Shown here piece after piece: positions 1-5,977 of a stretch of 17,983 bases of DNA. The DNA lies in the NCBI GenBank assembly GCA_964454255.1, contig CAYVSY010000016.1, positions 1-17,983 of the forward strand, read 5' to 3'. Each line of letters begins with the position of its first letter. Position 1 is the stretch's first letter. This DNA comes from CAYVSY01 sp964454255 (GTDB lineage Bacteria > Bacillota_I > Bacilli_A > RF39 > UBA660). A program made the position numbers and the translations under genes. The notes beneath the pieces were generated by a model. It was given only the letters and a program-made list of their open reading frames with translations, searched no databases and was not told the DNA's origin.

Positions 1-204
1 AATAGAAGTCATTTAGGAGACGCAACCGGTGAAACACGTGCATGGAATAGTGATCGCGCTTTCTTTGTTTACGCCAATAACCCTTGGTTCCTTCGCGGTG
101 GCTACTGTAACGATGGTTCTGGTGCCGGTGCGTTTGCCTTCGGCAGCAGCCGCGGCGGCGCTAGCTCGGGTTACGGGGTTCGGGGTGTGCTTCTAGTTTA
201 TTAA
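1..204 (+). CDS. C-terminal fragment of a probable DGR-type variable (C-type-lectin-fold) protein
   Basis: Only the last 67 codons are present; the 5' end lies outside the window. The frame reads through to TAA at 202-204. The C-terminus carries the pattern PWFLRGG (codons 28-34), then G-S-G-A-G-A-F-A-F (39-47), then a G/S/Y-rich run ending in V-R-G-V-L (60-64). This resembles the tail of formylglycine-generating-enzyme-like/CLec domains that serve as DGR variable regions and occurs in large families in gut Firmicutes. Fourteen candidate variable codons (35-38, 41, 48-51, 53, 55, 57, 58, 60) all end in C or T (TAC, TGT, AAC, GAT, GGT, AGC, CGC, GTT), as expected from adenine mutagenesis of AAY template codons. 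Bases 121-180 hold 43 G/C of 60, far above the AT-rich surroundings, so foreign origin or a distinct constraint is likely. No reverse transcriptase or template repeat is in the window. The coding call is firm; the DGR interpretation is inference. Confidence 0.7.
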   Translation, partial: NRSHLGDATGETRAWNSDRAFFVYANNPWFLRGGYCNDGSGAGAFAFGSSRGGASSGYGVRGVLLVY

Positions 205-230
205 TATATTATAAACAAATGGAGTATTAA

Positions 231-274
231 AAAATAATAATTTTACATTTTTTGTAAAATTATTATTTTTTTTT
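231..274 (+). terminator. Intrinsic terminator after the variable-protein gene
   Basis: A perfect, all but G/C-free hairpin: arm 233-247, five-base loop of T, arm 253-267, extendable by two A-T pairs, followed by a T run to 274. It lies 27 bases after the stop at 204 and separates the GC-rich gene from the tatD operon. A hairpin just downstream of the variable region is also a feature of some DGR targets, but the T run makes termination the simpler reading. Confidence 0.8.
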
Positions 275-338
275 ATATTTAATAGATTTATTTAAATTTT
301 TTTGATATATTATTTGTGTAGTGTGAAAGGAAGATACT

Positions 339-497
339 GTGAAAAGGCTTACTAAAAAAGTATTAAGAAAAGATATACTTTTTATAGGTAGTATTTTAGT
401 AGTTACTGGTAGTTTTGCATATATTAATTTTGCTTTTATTGATAATGTATATTTTTTTTGCTTGTTGTTATCATTTATAAAATTAATTAAATTATAG
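339..497 (+). CDS. Small single-span membrane protein, unknown function
   Basis: A 52-codon frame starting at GTG 339 with a good Shine-Dalgarno sequence (AAAGGAAG, about 326-333). The N-terminus is strongly basic (MKRLTKKVLRKD), followed by hydrophobic residues from about 13 to the end (ILFIGSILVVTGSFAY and a second apolar stretch), giving one or two short membrane segments with the basic end in the cytoplasm. Its TAG stop (495-497) abuts the Shine-Dalgarno sequence of tatD, which suggests co-transcription. I recognise no family. Support is the ribosome binding site, the coherent basic-then-hydrophobic composition and the tight spacing; a chance frame in AT-rich DNA cannot be excluded. Confidence 0.45.
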   Translation: MKRLTKKVLRKDILFIGSILVVTGSFAYINFAFIDNVYFFCLLLSFIKLIKL

Positions 498-509
498 TGG
501 GAGGTTAAT

Positions 510-1271
510 GTGATAGATACTCATTGTCATATTTTTTGTGAATATTATTCTGATATATCTAAAGTGATTTCGGATTTATCTTTAAATTGTGTTGATAAAA
601 TAATTATTTGTGGATGTGATCGTAAATCTAATATGGAAGTATTAGAAACAATTATAAAATATGATAATGTATATGGTGCTATTGGATTTCATCCAACTGA
701 ATTAAATGATATAAATGAATCTGATTTGATATGGTTAGAAGAACATATTAATGATAAGAAGATTGTTGGGATTGGTGAAATTGGATTAGATTATCATTAT
801 GATAATACTGATAAAGTTAAACAGTCTTTTTATTTTGAGAAACAAATTGAATTGTCTAATAAATATAATAAACCTATTATTATTCATAGTAGAGATTCAA
901 TTAATGATACATATAATATTTTAAATATGTATTCTGGTATAAAGGGTGTCTTACATGCATATAATGGTAGTATAGATATGGCTAAAAAATTTATTAATAT
1001 GGGTTTATTTCTTGGTATTGGTGGAGTAGTAACTTTTAAAAATGCTGTAAATATAGTAGAAGTTATAAAAAGTGTCGGAATTTCTCATTTGTTGTTAGAA
1101 ACTGACTCTCCATATTTAACACCTGAACCATATCGCGGTAAAACGAATAATCCTATATATATTAAATATGTAGCTGAGAAAATAGCCAATATATTAAATA
1201 TTTCAATATCCGAAGTGGAAAATATAACCACTGTCAATGCGTCTAGTTTGTTTGACTTTTATTACAAATAA
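510..1271 (+). CDS. tatD: TatD-family metal-dependent DNase (YabD)
   Basis: A 253-aa protein, the usual size for TatD hydrolases (TIM-barrel amidohydrolase fold; cytoplasmic 3'-5' exonuclease and AP endonuclease activity known in the family). Metal-site residues are all visible: H5 and H7 (THCH), E90 (GIGEIGLD), H126 (IIIHSRD), H149 (VLHAYNG) and D199 (LLETDSPYLTP). The start is GTG at 510, set by GGGAGG at 499-504; the nearby ATG at 508 runs straight into TGA. In B. subtilis the same gene lies between metS and yabE; here the yabE-like gene follows, but no metS precedes it. The 3' end overlaps the promoter of the next gene. Confidence 0.95.
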   Translation: MIDTHCHIFCEYYSDISKVISDLSLNCVDKIIICGCDRKSNMEVLETIIKYDNVYGAIGFHPTELNDINESDLIWLEEHINDKKIVGIGEIGLDYHYDNTDKVKQSFYFEKQIELSNKYNKPIIIHSRDSINDTYNILNMYSGIKGVLHAYNGSIDMAKKFINMGLFLGIGGVVTFKNAVNIVEVIKSVGISHLLLETDSPYLTPEPYRGKTNNPIYIKYVAEKIANILNISISEVENITTVNASSLFDFYYK

Positions 1272-1280
1272 TGTTATACT
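1252..1280 (+). promoter_or_regulatory. SigA-type promoter of the yabE-like gene
   Basis: TTGACT at 1252-1257, 17-base spacer, TATACT at 1275-1280, with an extended -10 TG at 1272-1273. The -35 lies inside the 3' end of tatD. It would give a leader of about 30 bases, so the 3D-domain gene can be expressed independently of tatD. Confidence 0.7.
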
Positions 1281-1316
1281 TTATAGGTATATAAAAAATA
1301 TATAGAGGTGAATTAA

Positions 1317-2078
1317 TTGGTGAAAAAACATTTTATAAATTTAGTTGCGCCACTTGCTGAATTGATTTTAGCTATCTTCTTTTGTATTGTAACATTTAAT
1401 GGTTCTTCGATTAAAACAACAATTAATTCTAATAATTTGAATGCTGAAAAAGTCATTACTGATTCTTCATTAATTGCATTAGAAAGAATTGTTACTACTG
1501 GTAATAATATTATTACTTCACCTATGGCTGAAGAACCAGAAAAATTGATTGTTGAAGAAAAAGAGACGATTATTAAAGAAGTAATTAAACCAATAATTGT
1601 TGAAGAAGAAAAGACGGTTATTAAAGAAAAAATTGAACCAATTGAACCAATTATTAAGGGAGAAGAAACAAAAAAAGAATCTGTTGTTGAATCTAGTTAT
1701 AATGTTATTGAAACTTATGTAGGAACATTAACAGGTTATGGAAACGATTGCCGTGGATGTGGAAATTTGACGGCTGCTAATTATGATATTAGTAATACAA
1801 TATATTATGATGATCCAGAATTTGGTCGCGTTAGAATTGTTGCGGCCGGAACGGTAAAAGATGACGATTTGACTAAATTACCATTTTATTCTATTGTTAG
1901 AATTAGTAATGTTATAAATATGGAACCAATAATAGCGATTGTTTTAGATCGTGGTGGATCAGTTGGTTATGGGAAAGTAACTTTATTTGATTTGCTGTTT
2001 GAAAGTGAAAGTCTTGCTAATAATACTATTGGAAAAATAAATAATGTTACATTTGAATTGTTGAGAAGAGGTAAATAA
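1317..2078 (+). CDS. Membrane-anchored 3D-domain protein (YabE-like), probable cell-wall lytic enzyme
   Basis: 253 aa. Residues 7-27 form a signal anchor or membrane span. Residues 75-120 are a charged Glu/Lys/Ile/Pro-rich linker containing two imperfect 15-residue repeats (VEEKETIIKEVIKPI and VEEEKTVIKEKIEPI), probably a spacer through the wall. Residues 135-250 are a 3D domain: the CRGCGNLTAANYD entry segment resembles the YabE CxGCxGxTATG motif, with conserved Asp at 157, 211 (LDRGG) and 225 (TLFDLL). 3D domains are the double-psi-beta-barrel/MltA-like catalytic part of Rpf-like and YabE-type lytic transglycosylases. B. subtilis YabE also has DUF348 and G5 domains; they are absent here, so this is a short form. 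TTG 1317 fits the GAGG at 1305-1308 best; GTG 1320 is one codon later and equally possible. Confidence 0.85.
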   Translation: MVKKHFINLVAPLAELILAIFFCIVTFNGSSIKTTINSNNLNAEKVITDSSLIALERIVTTGNNIITSPMAEEPEKLIVEEKETIIKEVIKPIIVEEEKTVIKEKIEPIEPIIKGEETKKESVVESSYNVIETYVGTLTGYGNDCRGCGNLTAANYDISNTIYYDDPEFGRVRIVAAGTVKDDDLTKLPFYSIVRISNVINMEPIIAIVLDRGGSVGYGKVTLFDLLFESESLANNTIGKINNVTFELLRRGK

Positions 2079-2129
2079 ACTTTTCTTTTTTTATTATTTA
2101 TTATATAATTTTATTATGGGTGTGATTAA

Positions 2130-2921
2130 ATGGAAAAATTTAATTTTAAAAAATCTTTAGGACAAAATTTTTTAAAAGATGAAAATATAATTAATAACAT
2201 AGTTGAAAAATGTTCTATTGATAATGAAACATTAGTTATTGAAGTTGGACCTGGTAATGGCGCGTTAACAACAAAAATTATTAAAAAATGTAAAAATTTA
2301 ATATGCTTTGAAATTGATAAAAGACTAGAAGAAGTATTAAATAGTAAGTTATCTTTATATGATAATTATGAAATAATTATTGATAATTTTCTTAAAGTAG
2401 ATGTATTGTCTTATATTAAAAAATATTCATATAAAAAACTATATTTTATTTCAAATTTGCCTTATTATATAACAACACCAATAATTACTAAATTAATTGA
2501 CGAAAAAATAAATCCTGATAAGATTGTAGTGATGATGCAAAAAGAAGTTGCAGATAGATTTACTGCTAAACCAAATTCAAGAGATTATAATTCTTTAACA
2601 GTTTTCTTAAACTATTACTATGATATAAAAAAAATTATTGATGTTAGTCGGAATTGTTTTATTCCTAGACCTAATGTAGATAGTAGTGTTATTGAATTAA
2701 ATTTAAAACAGAATAAACTTTTTGTAAAAGATATAAATATTTTTAATAAATTAATTAAGGATAGCTTTAAATTTAAAAGAAAAACTCTTAAAAATAATTT
2801 ATATGAGTATAATTTAAATATAATAAGTTTAGTTTTAAAAAAATATAATTTTGATTTATCTGTTAGAGCAGAATCTATCACATTAGAAATGTTTGTGGAT
2901 ATATCTAATAATTTAATCTAG
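2130..2921 (+). CDS. rsmA: 16S rRNA (adenine1518-N6/adenine1519-N6)-dimethyltransferase RsmA (KsgA)
   Basis: 263 aa. It dimethylates two adjacent adenines in the 3'-terminal helix of 16S rRNA, a late 30S maturation step, using S-adenosylmethionine. Visible motifs: KSLGQNFL at 8-15, SAM-binding motif I VIEVGPGNGALT at 36-47, acidic ribose-binding E61 (CFEIDK), and the catalytic NLPYY at 109-113. The C-terminal helical domain is present, so it looks complete. Shine-Dalgarno GGGTGTGAT precedes ATG 2130. In B. subtilis rnmV lies between yabE and ksgA; it is missing here. The stop codon lies inside the following terminator stem. Confidence 0.96.
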   Translation: MEKFNFKKSLGQNFLKDENIINNIVEKCSIDNETLVIEVGPGNGALTTKIIKKCKNLICFEIDKRLEEVLNSKLSLYDNYEIIIDNFLKVDVLSYIKKYSYKKLYFISNLPYYITTPIITKLIDEKINPDKIVVMMQKEVADRFTAKPNSRDYNSLTVFLNYYYDIKKIIDVSRNCFIPRPNVDSSVIELNLKQNKLFVKDINIFNKLIKDSFKFKRKTLKNNLYEYNLNIISLVLKKYNFDLSVRAESITLEMFVDISNNLI

Positions 2922-2939
2922 AAGGTTCTAGATTTTTTT
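2915..2939 (+). terminator. Intrinsic terminator overlapping the rsmA stop codon
   Basis: Stem AATCTAG (2915-2921) pairs with CTAGATT (2928-2934) across AAGGTT; two more A-T pairs can extend it inward. A run of T follows to 2939. The TAG stop of rsmA is the end of the left arm. Confidence 0.8.
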
Positions 2940-2969
2940 ATTTTGCATATTCTTTAATGGGTGAATGTT

Positions 2970-3737
2970 ATGTTTAATGTGGGAGATATTGTAACTAGGA
3001 ATTCTTATAATAATGATATTATTTTTAAAATATCTGAAATTAAGGATAACGAATGTCTTTTATGTGGCGTTAATATTAGATTAATTGCTGATTCTGACAT
3101 TGACGATTTGAAAAAATATAATAAGGATGTTGTTGAAGAAGATGTTTTTTTTGATATTGGTGAATATAAATCATTAGATAGAAATGAATACTTTTACCTT
3201 CCGGGTAAAATATTACATATAGATAGTGATGAAGAGTATTTAAAAAAATGTAGTGTTTTTTATAAAAAAAACAGGGTTAAGGCATATGGTGTTTTATGTT
3301 CAGAAAACAATTTAGAAACTAATATTAGAGGATATCTTGATATGTATAAACCAGACATTTTAGTTATTACTGGCCATGATGCGTATTATAGAAAGAGAAA
3401 GGATAATGAAAAATACAAAAATACTAGAAATTTTGTATTAGCAATTCATGAGGCGAGAGAATATGAAAAATCTCAAGAAAAATTATTAATTATTGCAGGC
3501 GCTTGTCAATCAAATTACGAAGAACTAATAAAAGCTGGTGCTAATTTTGCATCTAGTCCTAAAAGAGTTAATATTCATGCATTAGATCCGGCTATTGTAG
3601 CAACGTCATTATCTTTTTCTGATAAAGGAAAAGACATAAGTTTAATTGATATATTGAATAAAACTAAATATAAAACTGATGGAATGGGCGGTATTAAGAC
3701 AAAAGGAACAATGTATATAGGATATCCGCGCGAATGA
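2970..3737 (+). CDS. yabG: Sporulation-specific protease YabG
   Basis: 255 aa, slightly shorter than the roughly 290 aa of B. subtilis YabG. In spore formers YabG is a cysteine protease that processes coat or cortex-associated proteins late in sporulation. The N-terminus MFNVGDIV...SYNNDIIFKI matches the family start, and RLIADSD (40-46 region) is conserved. The probable catalytic pair is H136 (ITGHDAY) and C179 (AGACQSN), with spacing close to that reported for the Clostridioides difficile enzyme. ATG 2970 is preferred over in-frame GTG 2961 because it aligns with the family N-terminus and has the GGGTGAA ribosome site at the spacing used by neighbouring genes. It overlaps veg by four bases (ATGA), implying translational coupling. 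Confidence 0.92.
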   Translation: MFNVGDIVTRNSYNNDIIFKISEIKDNECLLCGVNIRLIADSDIDDLKKYNKDVVEEDVFFDIGEYKSLDRNEYFYLPGKILHIDSDEEYLKKCSVFYKKNRVKAYGVLCSENNLETNIRGYLDMYKPDILVITGHDAYYRKRKDNEKYKNTRNFVLAIHEAREYEKSQEKLLIIAGACQSNYEELIKAGANFASSPKRVNIHALDPAIVATSLSFSDKGKDISLIDILNKTKYKTDGMGGIKTKGTMYIGYPRE

Positions 3738-3949
3738 TAATAAATAATATTAAAATTAAAGTTTCTGAAAACATAGGATCTAAGGTAAAAATAATGGTTT
3801 TTGGCAGTCGTAATAAAAATGAGGAATATTTTGGAATTATACACGAAGTATACGATCAAGTATTTATAGTAAAACTTTTAAATAATGATATTAAATCTTT
3901 TTCTTACGTAGATGTTTTAACAAAAACAGTTCAAATGATTTTTTTATAG
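3734..3949 (+). CDS. veg: Veg-family protein
   Basis: 71 aa, against about 86 in B. subtilis Veg. Matching segments include the N-terminal IKVSENIGSKVKI, the central FGIIHEVYDQVFIVKL and the C-terminal SFSYVDVLTKTVQMIF, parallel to Veg's GILAETYPSVFVIQL and SYSYADILTETVELTF. Veg is a small conserved Firmicutes protein reported to influence biofilm gene expression and spore germination; its molecular function is poorly defined. It has no Shine-Dalgarno sequence of its own: its ATG overlaps the yabG stop (ATGA), so it is probably translated by re-initiation. The same yabG-veg adjacency occurs in B. subtilis. Confidence 0.85.
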   Translation: MIINNIKIKVSENIGSKVKIMVFGSRNKNEEYFGIIHEVYDQVFIVKLLNNDIKSFSYVDVLTKTVQMIFL

Positions 3950-3989
3950 AATATATTATTAATTTTTTGTGTAAATATTTAAATAATTA

Positions 3990-4017
3990 TTGACTTTTTT
4001 CATAATTGTGTTATAAA
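3990..4017 (+). promoter_or_regulatory. Probable SigA-type promoter of spoVG
   Basis: TTGACT at 3990-3995 and TATAAA at 4012-4017 with a 16-base spacer, giving a leader of about 40 bases before spoVG. In B. subtilis spoVG is driven by SigH; no good SigH match is seen here. Confidence 0.55.
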
Positions 4018-4062
4018 ATGTATTAGTAAGAGTATAACGCTTTTTGGAAGGAGTGAATGAAA

Positions 4063-4320
4063 TTGAAGATAACTTCAGTTATAGTTCGTAAAATTGACAA
4101 AGAAAACTCTCGTATGAAAGGAATAGCTTCTGTTACAATAGATGAAGCATTTGCAATTCATGATATAAGAATCATTAATGGTGAAAATGGATTATTTATT
4201 GCGATGCCTAGTAGACCAATGCCTACAGGCGGATATAAAGATGTTGCTCATCCAATAAATACTGAAACACGTCAAATGTTTGAAAAAACAATTTTAGACG
4301 AATATAATAAGACTGAATAA
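4063..4320 (+). CDS. spoVG: SpoVG, sporulation/septation RNA-binding regulator
   Basis: 85 aa from TTG 4063. Family-defining segments are RMKGIASVTID, FAIHDIRIINGENGLFIAMPSRPMP and KDVAHPIN. SpoVG is a small dimeric nucleic-acid-binding protein affecting asymmetric septation, virulence factors and small-RNA regulation in Firmicutes. TTG is chosen over in-frame ATG 4057 for two reasons: the strong Shine-Dalgarno AAGGAG ends at 4053, only three bases before the ATG but nine before the TTG, and MKITSV aligns with B. subtilis MEVTDV with no extension. The C-terminus stops soon after EYNKTE, without the acidic tail of Bacillus SpoVG. It is flanked by its own promoter and terminator, so it is monocistronic. 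Confidence 0.93.
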   Translation: MKITSVIVRKIDKENSRMKGIASVTIDEAFAIHDIRIINGENGLFIAMPSRPMPTGGYKDVAHPINTETRQMFEKTILDEYNKTE

Positions 4321-4340
4321 TTATTTATTGAGTCTTTTTT
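4309..4340 (+). terminator. Intrinsic terminator of spoVG
   Basis: AAGACTGAATAA (4309-4320) pairs with TTATTGAGTCTT (4325-4336) with one mismatch and a TTAT loop, followed by T to 4340. The left arm includes the last codons and stop of spoVG. Confidence 0.8.
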
Positions 4341-4341
4341 C

Positions 4342-4371
4342 TTGACTAAATATTATCTTTTAAGTTATAAT
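4342..4371 (+). promoter_or_regulatory. SigA-type promoter of the exported-protein gene
   Basis: TTGACT at 4342-4347, 18-base spacer, TATAAT at 4366-4371. It starts two bases after the spoVG terminator and predicts a leader of under 20 bases before ATG 4397. Confidence 0.7.
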
Positions 4372-4396
4372 TAATTTGATAAGATATGGTGATAAT

Positions 4397-4930
4397 ATGA
4401 AAATTGTCAAAAGTAAAAGTTTTTTAAAATTATTAGGTAATTCGTATAGACAAAACCTTGCGATGTTTACTATTGTATTTGGTCTTGTTTGTTTATCTGT
4501 ATATTCTACTTATGGTTTATATATGAAATCAATGGAAATATCTGCAACGCCAAATGTTAATACAATTGATACTTATGATGTTGGAATTACAGATGGTAAT
4601 TCGTTTGTAATAAAATCAGAAAATGAAAAAAATATTAATTTTAAAGTTAAAAGTAATAATTCATCACCAATTAAATATCAATTGTATTATAGTATAATAT
4701 CAGGAACTTCAACAGATTTAGTAGTTAGTCAACTAGTTAATGCTGCAACGGAAAATTTAATTACCAGTGGCACAATATCAGCTGGTCAAACTATTAATGT
4801 GCCTATACATTTAATTAATAATGGTGCTAACGATATTAATTTGTCAATAAATATTAGATATTATTTTATTGGTGAAACGATGACGTTAGATTCAAATCAA
4901 ACGGCGATTGTAAATAAAAAAGTAAGATAA
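4397..4930 (+). CDS. Membrane-anchored exported protein, unrecognised
   Basis: 177 aa from ATG 4397, preceded by GGTGAT three bases away as in several neighbours (an upstream in-frame TTG at 4376 lacks a ribosome site). The N-terminus is basic (MKIVKSKSFLK), followed by one hydrophobic span at about 25-46 (MFTIVFGLVCLSVYSTYGLY). The rest is extracytoplasmic, Asn/Ser/Thr/Ile-rich and beta-strand-like, with repeated N-N motifs and a segment VPIHLINNGANDINLSINIRY near the end that resembles Ig-like or TasA-type beta-sandwich domains in composition only. It has no catalytic motif, cysteine or sorting signal. It sits between spoVG and yabP, where B. subtilis has unrelated genes, and has its own promoter. 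A role in the envelope or spore matrix is speculation. Confidence 0.75.
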   Translation: MKIVKSKSFLKLLGNSYRQNLAMFTIVFGLVCLSVYSTYGLYMKSMEISATPNVNTIDTYDVGITDGNSFVIKSENEKNINFKVKSNNSSPIKYQLYYSIISGTSTDLVVSQLVNAATENLITSGTISAGQTINVPIHLINNGANDINLSINIRYYFIGETMTLDSNQTAIVNKKVR

Positions 4931-4945
4931 TATTATAATATAAAT

Positions 4946-4973
4946 GCATAATTTATATTTTTTTTCATATTGT
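4946..4973 (+). promoter_or_regulatory. Candidate SigE (mother-cell) promoter of yabP-yabQ
   Basis: GCATAAT at 4946-4952 is one base from the SigE -35 consensus (KMATATT). After 13 bases comes CATATTGT at 4966-4973, matching CATA and the final T of CATACANT. The B. subtilis yabP-yabQ unit is SigE-dependent. The predicted start falls close to the Shine-Dalgarno sequence at 4979-4984, leaving a very short leader, which weakens the call. Confidence 0.4.
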
Positions 4974-4990
4974 TTTCTAGGAGGATAATA

Positions 4991-5275
4991 ATGGACAAGT
5001 CGGAAATTAATTACAATCATGGAATTACTATTAACGAAAGAAAAAATATCTTAGTAACAGGTGTTAAAAAAATAGAAAGTTTTGATAACGAAGAATTTTT
5101 AATGGAAACATCAATGGGTTTTTTAGTTATTAAAGGTAATGAATTAGAAATTATTAAATTAGATACTTATCAAGGTAATGTATCAATTAAAGGAAGAATA
5201 GATAATTTATGTTACTTTGAAGGTAATTTAAAAAAAGAAAAAGAAAGTTCATTATTTAATAAGTTGTTTAAATGA
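4991..5275 (+). CDS. yabP: Spore morphogenesis protein YabP
   Basis: 94 aa. Characteristic YabP/YqfC segments are LVTGVKKIESFDNEEFLMET, MGFLVIKGNELEI, VSIKGRIDNLCY and the C-terminal SLFNKLFK, closely paralleling B. subtilis YabP. The family is required for normal spore cortex or coat development in the mother cell; its biochemical role is unknown. ATG 4991 is set by a perfect AGGAGG at 4979-4984; the in-frame TTG at 4970 lies upstream of it. Its TGA stop overlaps the yabQ start (ATGA), so the two are translationally coupled. Confidence 0.9.
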   Translation: MDKSEINYNHGITINERKNILVTGVKKIESFDNEEFLMETSMGFLVIKGNELEIIKLDTYQGNVSIKGRIDNLCYFEGNLKKEKESSLFNKLFK

Positions 5276-5562
5276 TATTAAAAATACAAATATATTCTTT
5301 ATGTTTTTCTTTTGCATATGGAATATTAATTTATTTTATTTTTTTATTAAATGATAAATTTTTGTATAAAGGTTTATTAGTATATAAAATATTAATTAGT
5401 TTATTTTTAATAATAGATATTAGTTTATTGTATTTTATAATATTACAATATATTAATAATGGAATATTACATTTTTATTTTTTTCTTTGTATATTGACAG
5501 GTTACGTTTTTTCAATGTTTATATGTAAAACTGTTTGTAAAAGAAAAAAGGATGTGTTATAA
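5272..5562 (+). CDS. yabQ: Spore cortex membrane protein YabQ
   Basis: 96 aa, very hydrophobic, with about three membrane spans (roughly residues 8-27, 36-58 and 66-86) and a basic tail (CKRKKDVL). YabQ localises to the forespore-surrounding membranes and is needed for cortex formation in B. subtilis. Sequence identity is hard to judge in a protein this hydrophobic; the call leans on the position directly after yabP and before divIC, size, topology and the four-base ATGA overlap with yabP. Its last codons contain a probable promoter for divIC. Confidence 0.75.
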   Translation: MILKIQIYSLCFSFAYGILIYFIFLLNDKFLYKGLLVYKILISLFLIIDISLLYFIILQYINNGILHFYFFLCILTGYVFSMFICKTVCKRKKDVL

Positions 5563-5563
5563 T
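5535..5563 (+). promoter_or_regulatory. Probable promoter of divIC within the end of yabQ
   Basis: TTGTAA at 5535-5540, 17-base spacer, TATAAT at 5558-5563 with extended -10 TG at 5555-5556. It would let the division gene be expressed in vegetative cells independently of the sporulation genes upstream. Confidence 0.55.
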
Positions 5564-5585
5564 TACTATGCTAGGAGGTATATCT

Positions 5586-5882
5586 ATGACATCACCAAAA
5601 AAAAGAAAAAGATTTAAATTTAGATTGTTGCTGGCTTTATTGTTTTTTGGTGTAACAATTTCTTTATTAACTTATAATTTATATAATAATTTATTTGAAA
5701 TTGAACAGGTTAAAACAGAAAAAAATTTATTAAATAAACAATTATCTGAATTACAAGGCGAAGAAGAAAAATTACAAACTGATATACTTAAATTAGAAGA
5801 TCCACTTTATATTGCCAAATATGCTCAAGAGAAATATCTATATACTAGGAATGGAGAATATGTCATTAGAATTCAAGAATAA
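5586..5882 (+). CDS. divIC: Cell-division protein DivIC (FtsB/DivIC family)
   Basis: 98 aa, bitopic membrane protein: short basic cytoplasmic N-terminus (KKRKRFKFR), one span at about 13-33, a coiled coil with leucine heptads at about 39-66, and the family C-terminal motif DPLYIAKYAQEKYLYTRNGE. DivIC joins DivIB and FtsL at the septum and activates septal peptidoglycan synthesis. ATG 5586 follows AGGAGG at 5572-5577; the in-frame ATG at 5568 is upstream of that site. Order yabP-yabQ-divIC is as in B. subtilis, supporting all three calls. Confidence 0.92.
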   Translation: MTSPKKRKRFKFRLLLALLFFGVTISLLTYNLYNNLFEIEQVKTEKNLLNKQLSELQGEEEKLQTDILKLEDPLYIAKYAQEKYLYTRNGEYVIRIQE

Positions 5883-5939
5883 AAATATGTCAAATAAATA
5901 ATAAAGAATTGATAATTAAAATTATTATTTATTCTAAAT

Positions 5940-5976
5940 AAAAAGAACCCCTCATTAATAAGCGGGATTCTTTTTT
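5940..5976. terminator. Bidirectional terminator between convergent divIC and ftsH
   Basis: AAAAGAA-CCC-C (5941-5953) pairs with G-GGG-TTCTTTT (5962-5973) with small mismatches and an AT loop. T run on the + strand to 5976 and a matching A run on the left arm, so it can stop transcripts from both sides. It ends one base before the ftsH stop codon. Confidence 0.8.
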
Positions 5977-5977
5977 G

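Noticed and set aside
31..40. GAAACACGTG, resembling part of a parS site
   Set aside because: It lacks the palindromic TGTTNCACGTGAAACA arrangement and lies in coding sequence.
2618..2881. Leftward open frame opposite rsmA
   Set aside because: Antisense to a well-supported gene; low-complexity translation and no ribosome site.
2940..2960. Possible SigK promoter before yabG (CATA with downstream T/A bases near 2946)
   Set aside because: No AC-type -35 at the right distance, the -10 is incomplete, and the start would fall on the ribosome site.
3575..3859. Leftward open frame opposite yabG and veg
   Set aside because: Antisense to two family-matched genes; composition typical of a shadow frame.
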